From: Nonomuraea thailandensis | GTDB lineage: Bacteria > Actinomycetota > Actinomycetes > Streptosporangiales > Streptosporangiaceae | Direction: 5' to 3' | Assembly (NCBI RefSeq): GCF_024172165.1 | Contig: NZ_JAMZEB010000002.1 | Coordinates: 7,461,501-7,525,500, forward strand | Length of the DNA: 64,000 nucleotides | Part shown: positions 27,283 through 35,043 of the stretch, in pieces | How positions within the stretch are numbered: position 1 is the first letter of the stretch | How the letters are laid out: each line of letters begins with the position of its first letter | The notes under the pieces: model-generated | What the model was told of the DNA's origin: nothing | Databases searched by the model: none | Seen by the model: the letters and a program-made list of their open reading frames with translations, nothing else | Program-made: the position numbers and the translations under genes

Positions 27283-28151
27283 GACAGCACCGACCGCATG
27301 AGGCGGGCGGTCTCGGAGGGCGTCCTGCCGACGCGCACGCCGACCGCCTCCAGGGCCTCCTTCTTGGCCTGGGCGGTGCCGGACGAGCCGGACACGATCG
27401 CGCCCGCGTGGCCCATCGTCTTGCCTTCGGGAGCGGTGAAGCCCGCCACGTAGGCCACGACCGGCTTGGTGACGTGCTGCTCGATGTAGGCGGCGGCGCG
27501 CTCCTCGGCGTCGCCGCCGATCTCGCCGATCATCACGATGGCGTCGGTGCCCGGGTCGTCCTGGAACGCCTGGAGGCAGTCGATGTGCGTGGTGCCGATG
27601 ACCGGGTCGCCGCCGATGCCGACGGCGGTGGAGAAGCCGAGGTCGCGCAGCTCGTACATGAGCTGGTAGGTCAGCGTCCCCGACTTCGAGACCAGCCCGA
27701 TGCGGCCGGCGGAGGTGATGTCGGCGGGGATGATGCCGGCCGAGGACTGGCCGGGGCTGATCAGGCCGGGGCAGTTGGGGCCGATGATCCTGGTCCTGCC
27801 GCCCGCCAGGGCCCGGAAGCGCACGGCGTCGTGCACCGGCACGCCCTCCGTGATCACCACGCAGAGCGGCACCTCCGCCGTCACGGCCTCCTCCACGGCC
27901 GAGGCGGTGAAGCGCGGCGGCACGAAGATCACCGACACGTCGGCCCCCGTCTCCGCCGCCGCCTCGGCGACCGAGCCGAACACCGGCACGTTCCGCTCCC
28001 CGAAGTCCACCGAGCGGCCGCCCTTGCCGGGCGTCACCCCGGCCACGATGTCGGTGCCGGCGGCGAGCATGCGGGCGGTGTGGCGAGTGCCCTCCGCGCC
28101 CGTCATGCCCTGGACGAGTACCCGGCTGTCCTTGGTCAGAAAGATGGCCAT
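27279..28151 (-). CDS. sucD: Succinyl-CoA ligase alpha-subunit-like (acid-CoA ligase)
   Basis: A 290-aa CoA-binding alpha subunit. Key parts: VQGMTGAEGTRHTARM (CoA-binding start), GPNCPGLISPG, and the phosphohistidine segment MGHAGAIVSGSSGTAQAK, with the active-site His in GHAGAI. It pairs with the beta subunit just upstream (stop of sucC and ATG of sucD adjoin). In this operon, with glyoxylate enzymes and not TCA-cycle genes, the real substrate may be another dicarboxylate such as malate or oxalate (inference). Confidence 0.9.
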   Translation of the reverse strand: MAIFLTKDSRVLVQGMTGAEGTRHTARMLAAGTDIVAGVTPGKGGRSVDFGERNVPVFGSVAEAAAETGADVSVIFVPPRFTASAVEEAVTAEVPLCVVITEGVPVHDAVRFRALAGGRTRIIGPNCPGLISPGQSSAGIIPADITSAGRIGLVSKSGTLTYQLMYELRDLGFSTAVGIGGDPVIGTTHIDCLQAFQDDPGTDAIVMIGEIGGDAEERAAAYIEQHVTKPVVAYVAGFTAPEGKTMGHAGAIVSGSSGTAQAKKEALEAVGVRVGRTPSETARLMRSVLS

Positions 28152-29285
28152 CTACGCACCTGCCGCGAGTCTGGCCGCCATCTCGGCGGCGCCGTCCATG
28201 GTTGCGACCTGGCGGACCGCCGGGTGGCGGGCGTCGCTGAGGATGCGCCGGCCCACCTCGGCGTTGTTGCCGTCGAGCCGTACGACGATGGGCGTGCCGT
28301 GGCCGCGCTCGCCGAGCAGCTCCAGCGCGGTGACGATGCCGTTCGCCACCGCGTCGCAGGCCGTGATGCCGCCGAAGACGTTGACCAGCACCGAGCGGAC
28401 GTCGGGGTCGGCCAGGATGATCTCCAGCCCGTCCGCCATGACCTGGGCGGACGCGCCGCCGCCGATGTCGAGGAAGTTCGCGGGATCGGCCCCCGCCCCG
28501 GCCACCACGTCGAGCGTGCTCATGACCAGCCCGGCGCCGTTGCCGATCACGCCGACCGTGCCGTCCAGCTTGACGTAGTTGAGCCCCTTGGCCTTGGCGC
28601 GGTCCTCCAAGCTGTCCGCACTCTCGGCGTAGCCCTCCCACGAGTGGCGGAAGGCCGAGTTGTCGTCGAGGGTGACCTTGCCGTCGAGCGCCACGATCCG
28701 CTGGTCGGTGGTGCAGATCAGCGGATTCACCTCGACGAGCAGCGCGTCCTCCTCGACCAGCACCCGCCACAGCTTCTCCAGCACCGGGGCCGCCTGCTCG
28801 GGCAGGCCGGCCTTGGCCGCAAGCAGCCTGGCGGTGTCGGCGTCCACACCCGCCTCGGGGTCGATCGGCAGCTTCACGAGGGCGTCGGGGTCGGTGGCCG
28901 CCAGCTCCTCGATCTCCATGCCGCCCTGCCCCGACACCATCGCCAGGAACCCGCCCTCGGCGCGGTCCACCAGGAAGGCCGCGTAGTACTCCTCGAACGG
29001 CACCGTCGCGGACTCCACCAGCACGCGGCGCGCGATGTGCCCCTTGATGTCCATTCCGATGACGCGATCGGCCTCCGCCTCGGCCGCGACCGGCCCCGCC
29101 GCCGGTCTGATCCCGCCTGCCTTGCCCCGTCCACCGGTCTTCACCTGGGCCTTGATGACAACGGGCGTGCCCAGTCCCGCCGCGATCTCGCGGGCCTCGG
29201 CCGGGGTGGCCGCGGTCCGGCCTGCGGGAACGGGGATCCCGTGACGCCCGAAGAGCTCCTTCGCCTGGTACTCGTACAGGTCCAT
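28152..29285 (-). CDS. sucC: Succinyl-CoA ligase beta-subunit-like (ATP-grasp)
   Basis: A 377-aa ATP-grasp subunit beginning MDLYEYQAKELFGRHGIPVP, with KAQVKTGGRGKAGGIR, the ATP-site EVNPLICT, and NVFGGITACDAVANGIV near the C-terminus. It is the first gene of the leftward unit sucC-sucD-hyi-garR-gcl-ALDH. AAGGAGG stands six bases before the ATG. A promoter with TAGACG-N17-TATACC lies upstream and overlaps a CATAC-N-GTATG-type dyad. Whether it uses succinate, malate or oxalate cannot be told from sequence alone. Confidence 0.9.
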   Translation of the reverse strand: MDLYEYQAKELFGRHGIPVPAGRTAATPAEAREIAAGLGTPVVIKAQVKTGGRGKAGGIRPAAGPVAAEAEADRVIGMDIKGHIARRVLVESATVPFEEYYAAFLVDRAEGGFLAMVSGQGGMEIEELAATDPDALVKLPIDPEAGVDADTARLLAAKAGLPEQAAPVLEKLWRVLVEEDALLVEVNPLICTTDQRIVALDGKVTLDDNSAFRHSWEGYAESADSLEDRAKAKGLNYVKLDGTVGVIGNGAGLVMSTLDVVAGAGADPANFLDIGGGASAQVMADGLEIILADPDVRSVLVNVFGGITACDAVANGIVTALELLGERGHGTPIVVRLDGNNAEVGRRILSDARHPAVRQVATMDGAAEMAARLAAGA

Positions 29286-29306
29286 TCGAGCCTCCTTTGT
29301 AGACGG

Positions 29307-29335
29307 TATACCGTATGGAGTATCCTCCGTCTAGG
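29307..29335 (-). promoter_or_regulatory. Promoter of sucC operon with GntR-type operator A
   Basis: On the minus strand TAGACG and TATACC are separated by 17 bp. The -10 lies within the dyad TATACCGTATG (29307-29317), one of the recurring CATAC-N-GTATG elements of this region. A second GTAT-type half (GAGTATCC, 29318-29325) follows. Confidence 0.6.
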
Positions 29336-29338
29336 GTC

Positions 29339-29379
29339 TCGACAGGGGTCCATGCAGCGGGATATTCCATACAGTATGG
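29339..29379 (+). promoter_or_regulatory. Promoter of the OFA transporter gene with operator B
   Basis: TCGACA (29339-29344) and TATTCC (29363-29368) are 18 bp apart. The perfect dyad CCATACAGTATGG (29367-29379) covers the expected transcription start and the ATG at 29376. A repressor here would block a leaderless message. Confidence 0.6.
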
Positions 29380-30782
29380 AGAATGCAATAAAGGACTGGC
29401 GGGGGCGGTCGTACCGTCCAGGGCCGGTCCCCGCCGACCGCACCCGCATGTTCCGGCTGGCCCTGGCCGCGATGGCCGCCATCAGCCCGCTCCAGTACGG
29501 CTACGCCGCGCTGCACGCCGGCCAGGCCTCCGGGCTGACCCTGCTGGCGATCTGGATCGCCTGCCAGGCCGCGGGCGCCCTGCCCGCGCTCCATCTCGTG
29601 CGACGGCGGCGGCTCGGCGTGCGCGCCTGCCTGTCGGCCGGCGCGGCCCTCAGCGGCCTCGGCCTGCTCACCGCGGCCCTGGCGCCCGGCGTCCTGACGA
29701 CAGGCGGCGGCCTGTCCGCGCCGGGCAGCGGCTCCCCGGTGCCGGGCGCAGGCGACCTGGCGGCGCTGCTCTCCGGCGGCGGGCTGCTCACCCTCGCCGG
29801 GTACGCCGTGCTCGGCGGGCTGGGCGCGGGGCTGGTCTACGGGGTCTGCGGCGAGGTCGTCTCGTCCTGGTACCCGGAGCGCCCGGCCGCCCGCGTCGGC
29901 CTCATCACCGGCGCCTTCGGGTACGGCGCGGTGCCCCTGCTGCTCTGGGCCGGGATCGCGCCCGGCCTGACCTCGGCCGGCTTCCTGGCCTGCGCCGTCC
30001 TGGCCACGGCCGTCATCGCCACCACCGCCCGCCACCTCCGGCTGCCGCCGGCCCAGTGGTGGCCCGACGACGTGGACCCGCGCACCCACGCCCTGGACGC
30101 GGCCCGGCTGCGCACCTCCCCGGAGGCGGTCAAGCAGTTCGGGCTCGCGCAGGCGCTGCGCACGCGCACGCTGCCGGCTCTCGCGCTGATGCTGGTGTGC
30201 GCGGGAGCGGTGTCCGTGTTCGACGTGATCGTGGTGGCGGCCACCGGCGCGTGGGGCGCGCTGGCCCTGCTCGTGGCGCTGAACGGCGCGGGCAGGTCGG
30301 TGGCCATGCGCGCCGCCGAGCTCTTCGGCCGCCGCCGGGTCCTGGCGGCGGTCTTCGGCTCGCTCGCGCTCGGCCAGGTCCTCCTGGCCGTGGCCGTCCA
30401 GAACGCGGCGGCCGGCACCGCGGGCGGCACCGCGGGCGGCACGGCGGGCGGCACGGGACCGGGCATGGTGGTGCCGGAGGCGACGGTGGGCACTCCCCTG
30501 CTGTGGCTCGGGGCGGTGGCGGCCGGGCTGGGCGGCGGGGCGTTCTACCCCCTGCTCGCCAGCCTCGTACGCGAGCTGTTCGGCACCGAGGGCGCCACCG
30601 AGATCCACGCGGTCGTCTACAGCGCCAAGGCCGTGGCGGGCGTGGTGGCCGTGACCCTGGCCCTCACCGCGCTGACCGCCCCCGGCGGCGCCCTGCTGGC
30701 CGCGGCCGCGCTGGCGGCCCTGCCCGCCCTGGCCACCCCGCGCCTGCGCATCCCGGGCCTGCCCGCCACGATTCCCCTGTGA
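29376..30782 (+). CDS. MFS transporter, OFA (oxalate/formate antiporter) type
   Basis: A 468-aa membrane protein with about 12 helices (for example LALAAMAAISPLQYGYAAL, LLAIWIACQAAGALPAL, LTLAGYAVLGGLGAGLVYG). Helix 4-5 region GAGLVYGVCGEVVSSWYPERPAARVG matches the OFA family pattern 'GlgxGxxYxxxxxxxxkWFPdkrG', and the link to oxalate is strengthened by frc nearby. A repeat-coded loop GTAGGTAGGTAGG stands before a late helix. Start ATG 29376 fits a leaderless promoter; an in-frame ATG lies 24 bases upstream. It probably imports oxalate in exchange for formate or another carboxylate. Confidence 0.78.
   Translation: MENAIKDWRGRSYRPGPVPADRTRMFRLALAAMAAISPLQYGYAALHAGQASGLTLLAIWIACQAAGALPALHLVRRRRLGVRACLSAGAALSGLGLLTAALAPGVLTTGGGLSAPGSGSPVPGAGDLAALLSGGGLLTLAGYAVLGGLGAGLVYGVCGEVVSSWYPERPAARVGLITGAFGYGAVPLLLWAGIAPGLTSAGFLACAVLATAVIATTARHLRLPPAQWWPDDVDPRTHALDAARLRTSPEAVKQFGLAQALRTRTLPALALMLVCAGAVSVFDVIVVAATGAWGALALLVALNGAGRSVAMRAAELFGRRRVLAAVFGSLALGQVLLAVAVQNAAAGTAGGTAGGTAGGTGPGMVVPEATVGTPLLWLGAVAAGLGGGAFYPLLASLVRELFGTEGATEIHAVVYSAKAVAGVVAVTLALTALTAPGGALLAAAALAALPALATPRLRIPGLPATIPL
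30414..30455. repeat. 12-bp tandem repeat inside the transporter gene
   Basis: GGCACCGCGGGC occurs twice, then GGCACGGCGGGC and a partial copy, coding for repeated GTAG in a loop between membrane helices. Likely a slippage-made linker. Confidence 0.75.
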
Positions 30783-30934
30783 CACCACGCCGATTCAGGG
30801 CACGACACCCTGTAACACAACGGGCTGTGACGCGACGCTCTGTGACGAGACTCACGACCGCGGATAACCCCCAGACGGTATGCTGTAGGCAGTCGACCAA
30901 AAACCGTAAAGCACCCATACCTGGAGACGTCACC

Positions 30935-31672
30935 ATGTTGCTGTCGGATCAGGCCGGTCAGACGGCGGCCCCCAAGATTCCGCGCCCGGCCACGCTCAGG
31001 GAGAGCGTGATCGAGGCCATCCAGGAGCTCATCGTCTCCGGCCAGCTCAAGCCCGGCCAGCATCTGGTCGAGAGCGAGCTGGCCGAGCTGCTCGGCGTCT
31101 CCAGGCAGCCCGTACGCGAGGCGCTCCAGCAGCTCAGCGGCGAGGGCTGGGTCGATCTCCACCCGGGCCAGGGCGCGTTCGTGCACGTGCCCACCGTGGA
31201 GGAGGCCGACCAGCTCCTCGCGGTGCGCACGCTGCTGGAGACCGAGTCCGCCCGGCTCGCCGCGCTGCACGCCGGCGAGGACGGCGTGCAACGCCTGCGC
31301 GCCCTGTGCGCCCGCGGCATCGCCGCCGTGCAGTCCGACGACGTGGACGGCGCCGTGGCGACCAACTCCGAGCTGCACACGCTGGTGACGGCGCTGTCGG
31401 GCAACAGGGTGCTGGCCGAGCTGGCCGCCCAGGTGGCCAGGCGGGTGCGGTGGTACCACACGCCGGTGGCCCGCCAGCGCGGCATGGCGTCGTGGGAGGA
31501 GCACAAGGCGCTCATCGACGCCATCGAGGCCGGCGACGAGCGCAGGGCCGCGAAGATCATGCGGGAGCACACGGAGCACACCCGCGCCTCGTACATGGAG
31601 CAGCGGGAGAGCGAGCCCGCGGAGCCGGCGCCCAAGCCGGTGCGCCGGCGCAGGCCCCGTCAGCTCGGTTGA
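30935..31672 (+). CDS. GntR-family regulator, FadR/FCD subgroup
   Basis: A 245-aa regulator. The N-terminal winged helix holds LRESVIEAIQELIVSGQLKPG (start) and ELAELLGVSRQPVREALQQL with GWVDLHPGQGAFV as wing. The C-terminal all-helical FCD domain has metal/ligand-site residues in AVRTLLETESARLA, NSELHTLVTALSGN and EEHKALIDAIEAGD with HTEHTR near the end. FCD regulators usually sense organic acids. It lies between the oxalate transporter and other genes and is the best candidate to bind the CATAC-N-GTATG dyads. GGAG precedes the ATG. A weak GTATGC element (30879-30884) upstream may be for autoregulation. Confidence 0.93.
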   Translation: MLLSDQAGQTAAPKIPRPATLRESVIEAIQELIVSGQLKPGQHLVESELAELLGVSRQPVREALQQLSGEGWVDLHPGQGAFVHVPTVEEADQLLAVRTLLETESARLAALHAGEDGVQRLRALCARGIAAVQSDDVDGAVATNSELHTLVTALSGNRVLAELAAQVARRVRWYHTPVARQRGMASWEEHKALIDAIEAGDERRAAKIMREHTEHTRASYMEQRESEPAEPAPKPVRRRRPRQLG

Positions 31673-31746
31673 CGTGACGTTCACAGAAGTCCACATGCTC
31701 CGAAACACCTCGGGTAGAGGGTGGGAGCCATACAGAACGGAGGTGT

Positions 31747-31935
31747 ATGACCGTGAAGGCGTTCTGGCGCTTTCTCCTTGGTGATCCTCTGGGCCAGGCA
31801 GCGGACGGCCGAGCCATCGGCCTCGGCCTGAGCGCAGCGCTCAGGAAGCACTATTCGGCAGACGAGGCGGACCACTACCTGCGTCAGTGGAGCACGCAGC
31901 AGGAGCACGACGTCCGCGAGCAACCGCGCCACTGA
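31747..31935 (+). CDS. Small hypothetical protein (62 aa)
   Basis: GGAGG lies five bases before the ATG, and the codon bias fits a real gene. The sequence begins MTVKAFWRFLLGDPLGQAAD and is amphipathic, with charged C-terminal residues (ADEADHYLRQWSTQQEHDVREQ). No family recognised. It has no signal peptide or clear membrane helix. Confidence 0.6.
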   Translation: MTVKAFWRFLLGDPLGQAADGRAIGLGLSAALRKHYSADEADHYLRQWSTQQEHDVREQPRH

Positions 31936-31992
31936 GCCGCGGCAGGGGGGCGGCCACCCACAAGCAGCCACCGGCCCCCGCGCGCGGCCGGT

Positions 31993-32973
31993 TCAGCGAT
32001 CGGCGGTTTCCGGCTCCACCACCTTCTTGGCGTCGCGGGACGACTTCATCAGGCTGAGCACCGTGGTGACTGCGAGAGTTCCGAGGATGACCCCGAGAGA
32101 GACCAGGATCGGGATCTCCGGCGCCCAGGACACCCCGTCGTGGTGCAGGGCTTCCAGGATCAGCTTCACGCCGATGAACGCCAGCACCACCGACAGCCCC
32201 TTGCTCAGGTAGACCAGCCGGTCGAGCAGGCCCCCGATGAGGAAGAAGAGCTGCCGCAGCCCCATGAGGGCGAAGGCGTTGGCGGTGAACACCAGGTACG
32301 GCTCCTTGGTGAGCCCGAAGATGGCCGGGATCGAGTCCAGCGCGAACAGCAGGTCGGTGGTCCCGATCGCGACCATCACGATCAGCATCGGGGTGACCAT
32401 CCTGCGCCCGTGGTGCACGGTCAGCCGGGCGCCGTGGTAGGTGTCCGTCGTCGGCAGCACCCGGCGCACCGTGCGCAGGGCGATGTTCTCGGAGAACTCC
32501 GCCTCCTCCTCGTGCCCGATCAGCTTCCACGCCGTGTAGACGAGGAAGGCGCCGAAGACGTAGAAGAGCCAGTCGAACCTGGTGACGGCCTCGGCGCCGG
32601 CGGCGATGAAGCCGCCGCGCATGACCAGCGCCAGGATGATGCCGATGAGCAGCACCTTCTGCCGGTACTGCCGCGGCACCTGGAACCGGCTCATGATCAG
32701 CAGGAAGACGAAGAGGTTGTCGACGCTGAGCGAGTACTCGGTGATCCAGCCGGCGAAGAACTCCCCTCCGTGCGCCGGCCCTGACAGCAGGAGCAGGCCC
32801 ACGCCGAAGGCCACAGCCAGGCCCACGTAGAACGAGACCCAGCCCACGCACTCCTTGAAGCTGGGCTCGTGCGGGTTGCGGGCCACGAGCCAGAAGTCGA
32901 GCGCGAGCACCAGGCAGAACCCGCCGATGGTGGCGGCCCAGATCCAGAACGGCAGTTCCATGGCCGGAACCAT
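31993..32973 (-). CDS. TerC-family membrane protein
   Basis: A 326-aa TerC/Alx-like protein with about nine helices. Diagnostic segments are EYSLSVDNLFVFLLIM (the acidic Ser-Asp-Asn motif), ALVMRGGFIAAGAEAV and GTTDLLFALDSIPAIFG, which hold the conserved acidic residues thought to bind metal. Members export manganese or give tellurite tolerance. ATG at 32973 with GGGAGG seven bases upstream, directly following the stop of the preceding membrane-protein gene (TAGATG). It is the last gene of the acyl-CoA-ligase/Nramp-like unit. Confidence 0.92.
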   Translation of the reverse strand: MVPAMELPFWIWAATIGGFCLVLALDFWLVARNPHEPSFKECVGWVSFYVGLAVAFGVGLLLLSGPAHGGEFFAGWITEYSLSVDNLFVFLLIMSRFQVPRQYRQKVLLIGIILALVMRGGFIAAGAEAVTRFDWLFYVFGAFLVYTAWKLIGHEEEAEFSENIALRTVRRVLPTTDTYHGARLTVHHGRRMVTPMLIVMVAIGTTDLLFALDSIPAIFGLTKEPYLVFTANAFALMGLRQLFFLIGGLLDRLVYLSKGLSVVLAFIGVKLILEALHHDGVSWAPEIPILVSLGVILGTLAVTTVLSLMKSSRDAKKVVEPETADR

Positions 32974-33474
32974 CTACCTGCCTCCCTTCCTCGTGCTCTT
33001 GCGCGCGCGGACGACCCTGGCGAAGCGCAGGTACTTCTCCAGCAGTTCCTGCGCGACCGGGTTGTCGCCGGCCCTGCGCAGGAGCCAGTGCGGCATGAGC
33101 CGCTCGTGCACCCACAGGAAGCCGATCGCGAAGCCGAGGGCGATCATGGCCTGGTACGCCAGGAACGGCCCCACTCCTTCGAGCAGCGCGCCCGTCGGGG
33201 CCAGGATCTCCTGCGCCAGCCGGGACACCGGGAAGGCGGCCATCCAGTACAGGCCGACGGGGCCGAAGGTGCCGGGGCGGAAGACGCCGTGGCCGAGCAG
33301 CATGCTGTAGAGGCCGCCGAAGAGGGCCAGCGGCGTGGCCAGAGCCAGCGCCGCGAGCCCCGCCATGCCGGTGGACTGCCCCGCGAGCAGGGTCAGCCCA
33401 CCGGCTATGGCTCCGGCCACGGCTCCGACAGACGCCCCGGGGAGGGCGAGTTCGAGGCTGTGCCGTCCGATCAT
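32974..33474 (-). CDS. Hypothetical membrane protein between Nramp-like and TerC genes
   Basis: A 166-aa protein with four hydrophobic segments (VGAVAGAIAGGLTLLAG; GLAALALATPLALFGGLYSMLLG; YWMAAFPVSRLAQEI region; FLAYQAMIALGFAIGFLWVH) and a basic cytoplasmic tail ending RARKSTRKGGR. ATG overlaps the stop of the Nramp-like gene by one base (TGATG) and its stop abuts the terC start, so it is coupled to both. No family recognised. It may be an accessory subunit of the transporter. Confidence 0.72.
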   Translation of the reverse strand: MIGRHSLELALPGASVGAVAGAIAGGLTLLAGQSTGMAGLAALALATPLALFGGLYSMLLGHGVFRPGTFGPVGLYWMAAFPVSRLAQEILAPTGALLEGVGPFLAYQAMIALGFAIGFLWVHERLMPHWLLRRAGDNPVAQELLEKYLRFARVVRARKSTRKGGR

Positions 33475-34964
33475 CAGCCCACGACCACGCCGTAGGCGAA
33501 CAGGCTGTAGAACAGCATCCCCAGGTAGAACACCGCGCCGAAGCCGATGATGGCGTTCGACCACCACTTGGGCCTGATCGGCTTGGGCAGCATGCGGTTG
33601 TTCACCAGGAGCAGGGTCACGCAGTACGCGCCCATCGCGAACGTCGACAGGAACGCCAGCGTGTCCAGGATCCCGCTGGGACCGTCGGCGGGGCCGAACA
33701 GCAGGATCAGGATCCCGAAGATGATCACGCCCCAGAGGAAGATCGCGTACAGCTTCGACATGCCCAGCTTCTTCGTCCCGGGGATGAAGTTGTAGGTCAT
33801 GTCCGCCTGGCCGCGCGAGAACGAGTCGAACAGGCCGAGCGTCGCGTTCAGGCCGATCAGCGCGATGAACCCGAGGAACACGACCCCGAGAACCGAGCTG
33901 CCCGCCGAGGAGACGGCGTTCGACATCGCCGACAGCGCCACTTCCCGGTCGTCGCCCTGAATGGCCGTGCGCACGGCCGGGTCGAGCCGCACCGCCGCCT
34001 GCGCGATCACCGTGAAGGAGACCGTGACCAGCATGGTGATGCCCCAGAAGAGCAGCAACGCGTCGAAGGTGACCCAGCGCCGCCAGCCCTTCCACTTGGC
34101 CATCTCGGCCGGGTCCTCGGTGTCGAACATGAACCCGCGGGACGGCCGCTCCTCCTCCTCGCCCGCGTGGCGCAACCCGCGGATCTTCGGCTGGTGCACG
34201 CCCATGCCCGCCCCGGAGTCACGCAGGTGCAGCGTGTACCACATCTGCTGCATGCCCGAGGGGCCGGCGAAGGCGCAGGCGCCGACGATGACGGGGAACC
34301 ACGTGGCCGTCAGCGCCTCCGCCGGCAGGTAGCCGAAGGAGAACATGCCGGAGATCGTGGTGACGACGTCTCCCCAGGAGCCGACCATGGCGGCGACCAC
34401 GGCCGTGCCGAGCACGAGCGCCCCGATCAGCAGGGAGAGCACGTTCTCGAGCAGGTTGTAGATCACCTTGGCCAGGGTGAAGACCACGCCGACGAGGATC
34501 AACCCGGCGATCGCGGTCACCACCCAGGGTATTCCGGTGATCTCCTCGAACGCCGCCGCTCCGGCCGACAGGTGTCCCGGCCAGATGTAGACGGCGATCG
34601 CCACGATGAAGAAGAACCACATCAGCGGCTTGAACACCCTGGCCGCGCCGGAGAAGATGCTCTCCCCCGTGGCCATGGCGTAACGGGCCATCTCCAGCAT
34701 CACCACGGCCTGCAGGGTGACGCCGATCAGGAACAGCCACCTGATCTCCGGCCCGAACAGCAGCACCAGCCGGGGCCACATGTACGACTCGCCCATGCCC
34801 ACACCCAGGGCGACGAGGAACACCGTCGGCCCCAGAATGTGCACCGAGGGAGGCGCGTCGGGGAGCTTCCTGATGGGCATCGGCTCGAGCCGGCCCGCTT
34901 TCCATACTCGTTGATCCTCGACCGGCGGCGTGGCCGTCGCCGGTGGTGTGTTAGATGTGTCCAC
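33474..34964 (-). CDS. Nramp-like (LeuT-fold) transporter lacking metal motifs
   Basis: A 496-aa membrane protein with about eleven helices that matches the Nramp family overall. The first helix reads LVALGVGMGESYMWPRL (aa 51-66), where a true Nramp has the DPGN metal motif. The sixth-helix region reads FAGPSGMQQMWYTLHL, where a true Nramp has the MPH motif. A long polar loop (RHAGEEEERPSRGF) precedes helix 7. Both metal motifs are lost, so a different substrate is likely. It sits in an operon with an acyl-CoA ligase and next to oxalate genes, so a carboxylate or metal-carboxylate complex is possible (inference). Confidence 0.8.
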   Translation of the reverse strand: MDTSNTPPATATPPVEDQRVWKAGRLEPMPIRKLPDAPPSVHILGPTVFLVALGVGMGESYMWPRLVLLFGPEIRWLFLIGVTLQAVVMLEMARYAMATGESIFSGAARVFKPLMWFFFIVAIAVYIWPGHLSAGAAAFEEITGIPWVVTAIAGLILVGVVFTLAKVIYNLLENVLSLLIGALVLGTAVVAAMVGSWGDVVTTISGMFSFGYLPAEALTATWFPVIVGACAFAGPSGMQQMWYTLHLRDSGAGMGVHQPKIRGLRHAGEEEERPSRGFMFDTEDPAEMAKWKGWRRWVTFDALLLFWGITMLVTVSFTVIAQAAVRLDPAVRTAIQGDDREVALSAMSNAVSSAGSSVLGVVFLGFIALIGLNATLGLFDSFSRGQADMTYNFIPGTKKLGMSKLYAIFLWGVIIFGILILLFGPADGPSGILDTLAFLSTFAMGAYCVTLLLVNNRMLPKPIRPKWWSNAIIGFGAVFYLGMLFYSLFAYGVVVG

Positions 34965-35043
34965 CTACGGACCTCCTGGGGGGTTGTTGCCTTCCTCTGC
35001 GCCCCGAAATGCCCCCTCGCCTGGTGCTGCTGGAACTCGGCTC

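Noticed and set aside
26518..29388. A 956-aa open frame ending in hydroxypyruvate isomerase
   Set aside because: The first 700 residues are low-complexity Arg/Gly-rich shadow of sucC and sucD. The isomerase starts at 27282.
30879..30894. A further GntR operator before the GntR gene (GGTATGCTGTAGGC)
   Set aside because: It resembles the regulon dyad but lacks symmetry, so I mention it only as a weak possibility under the regulator gene.
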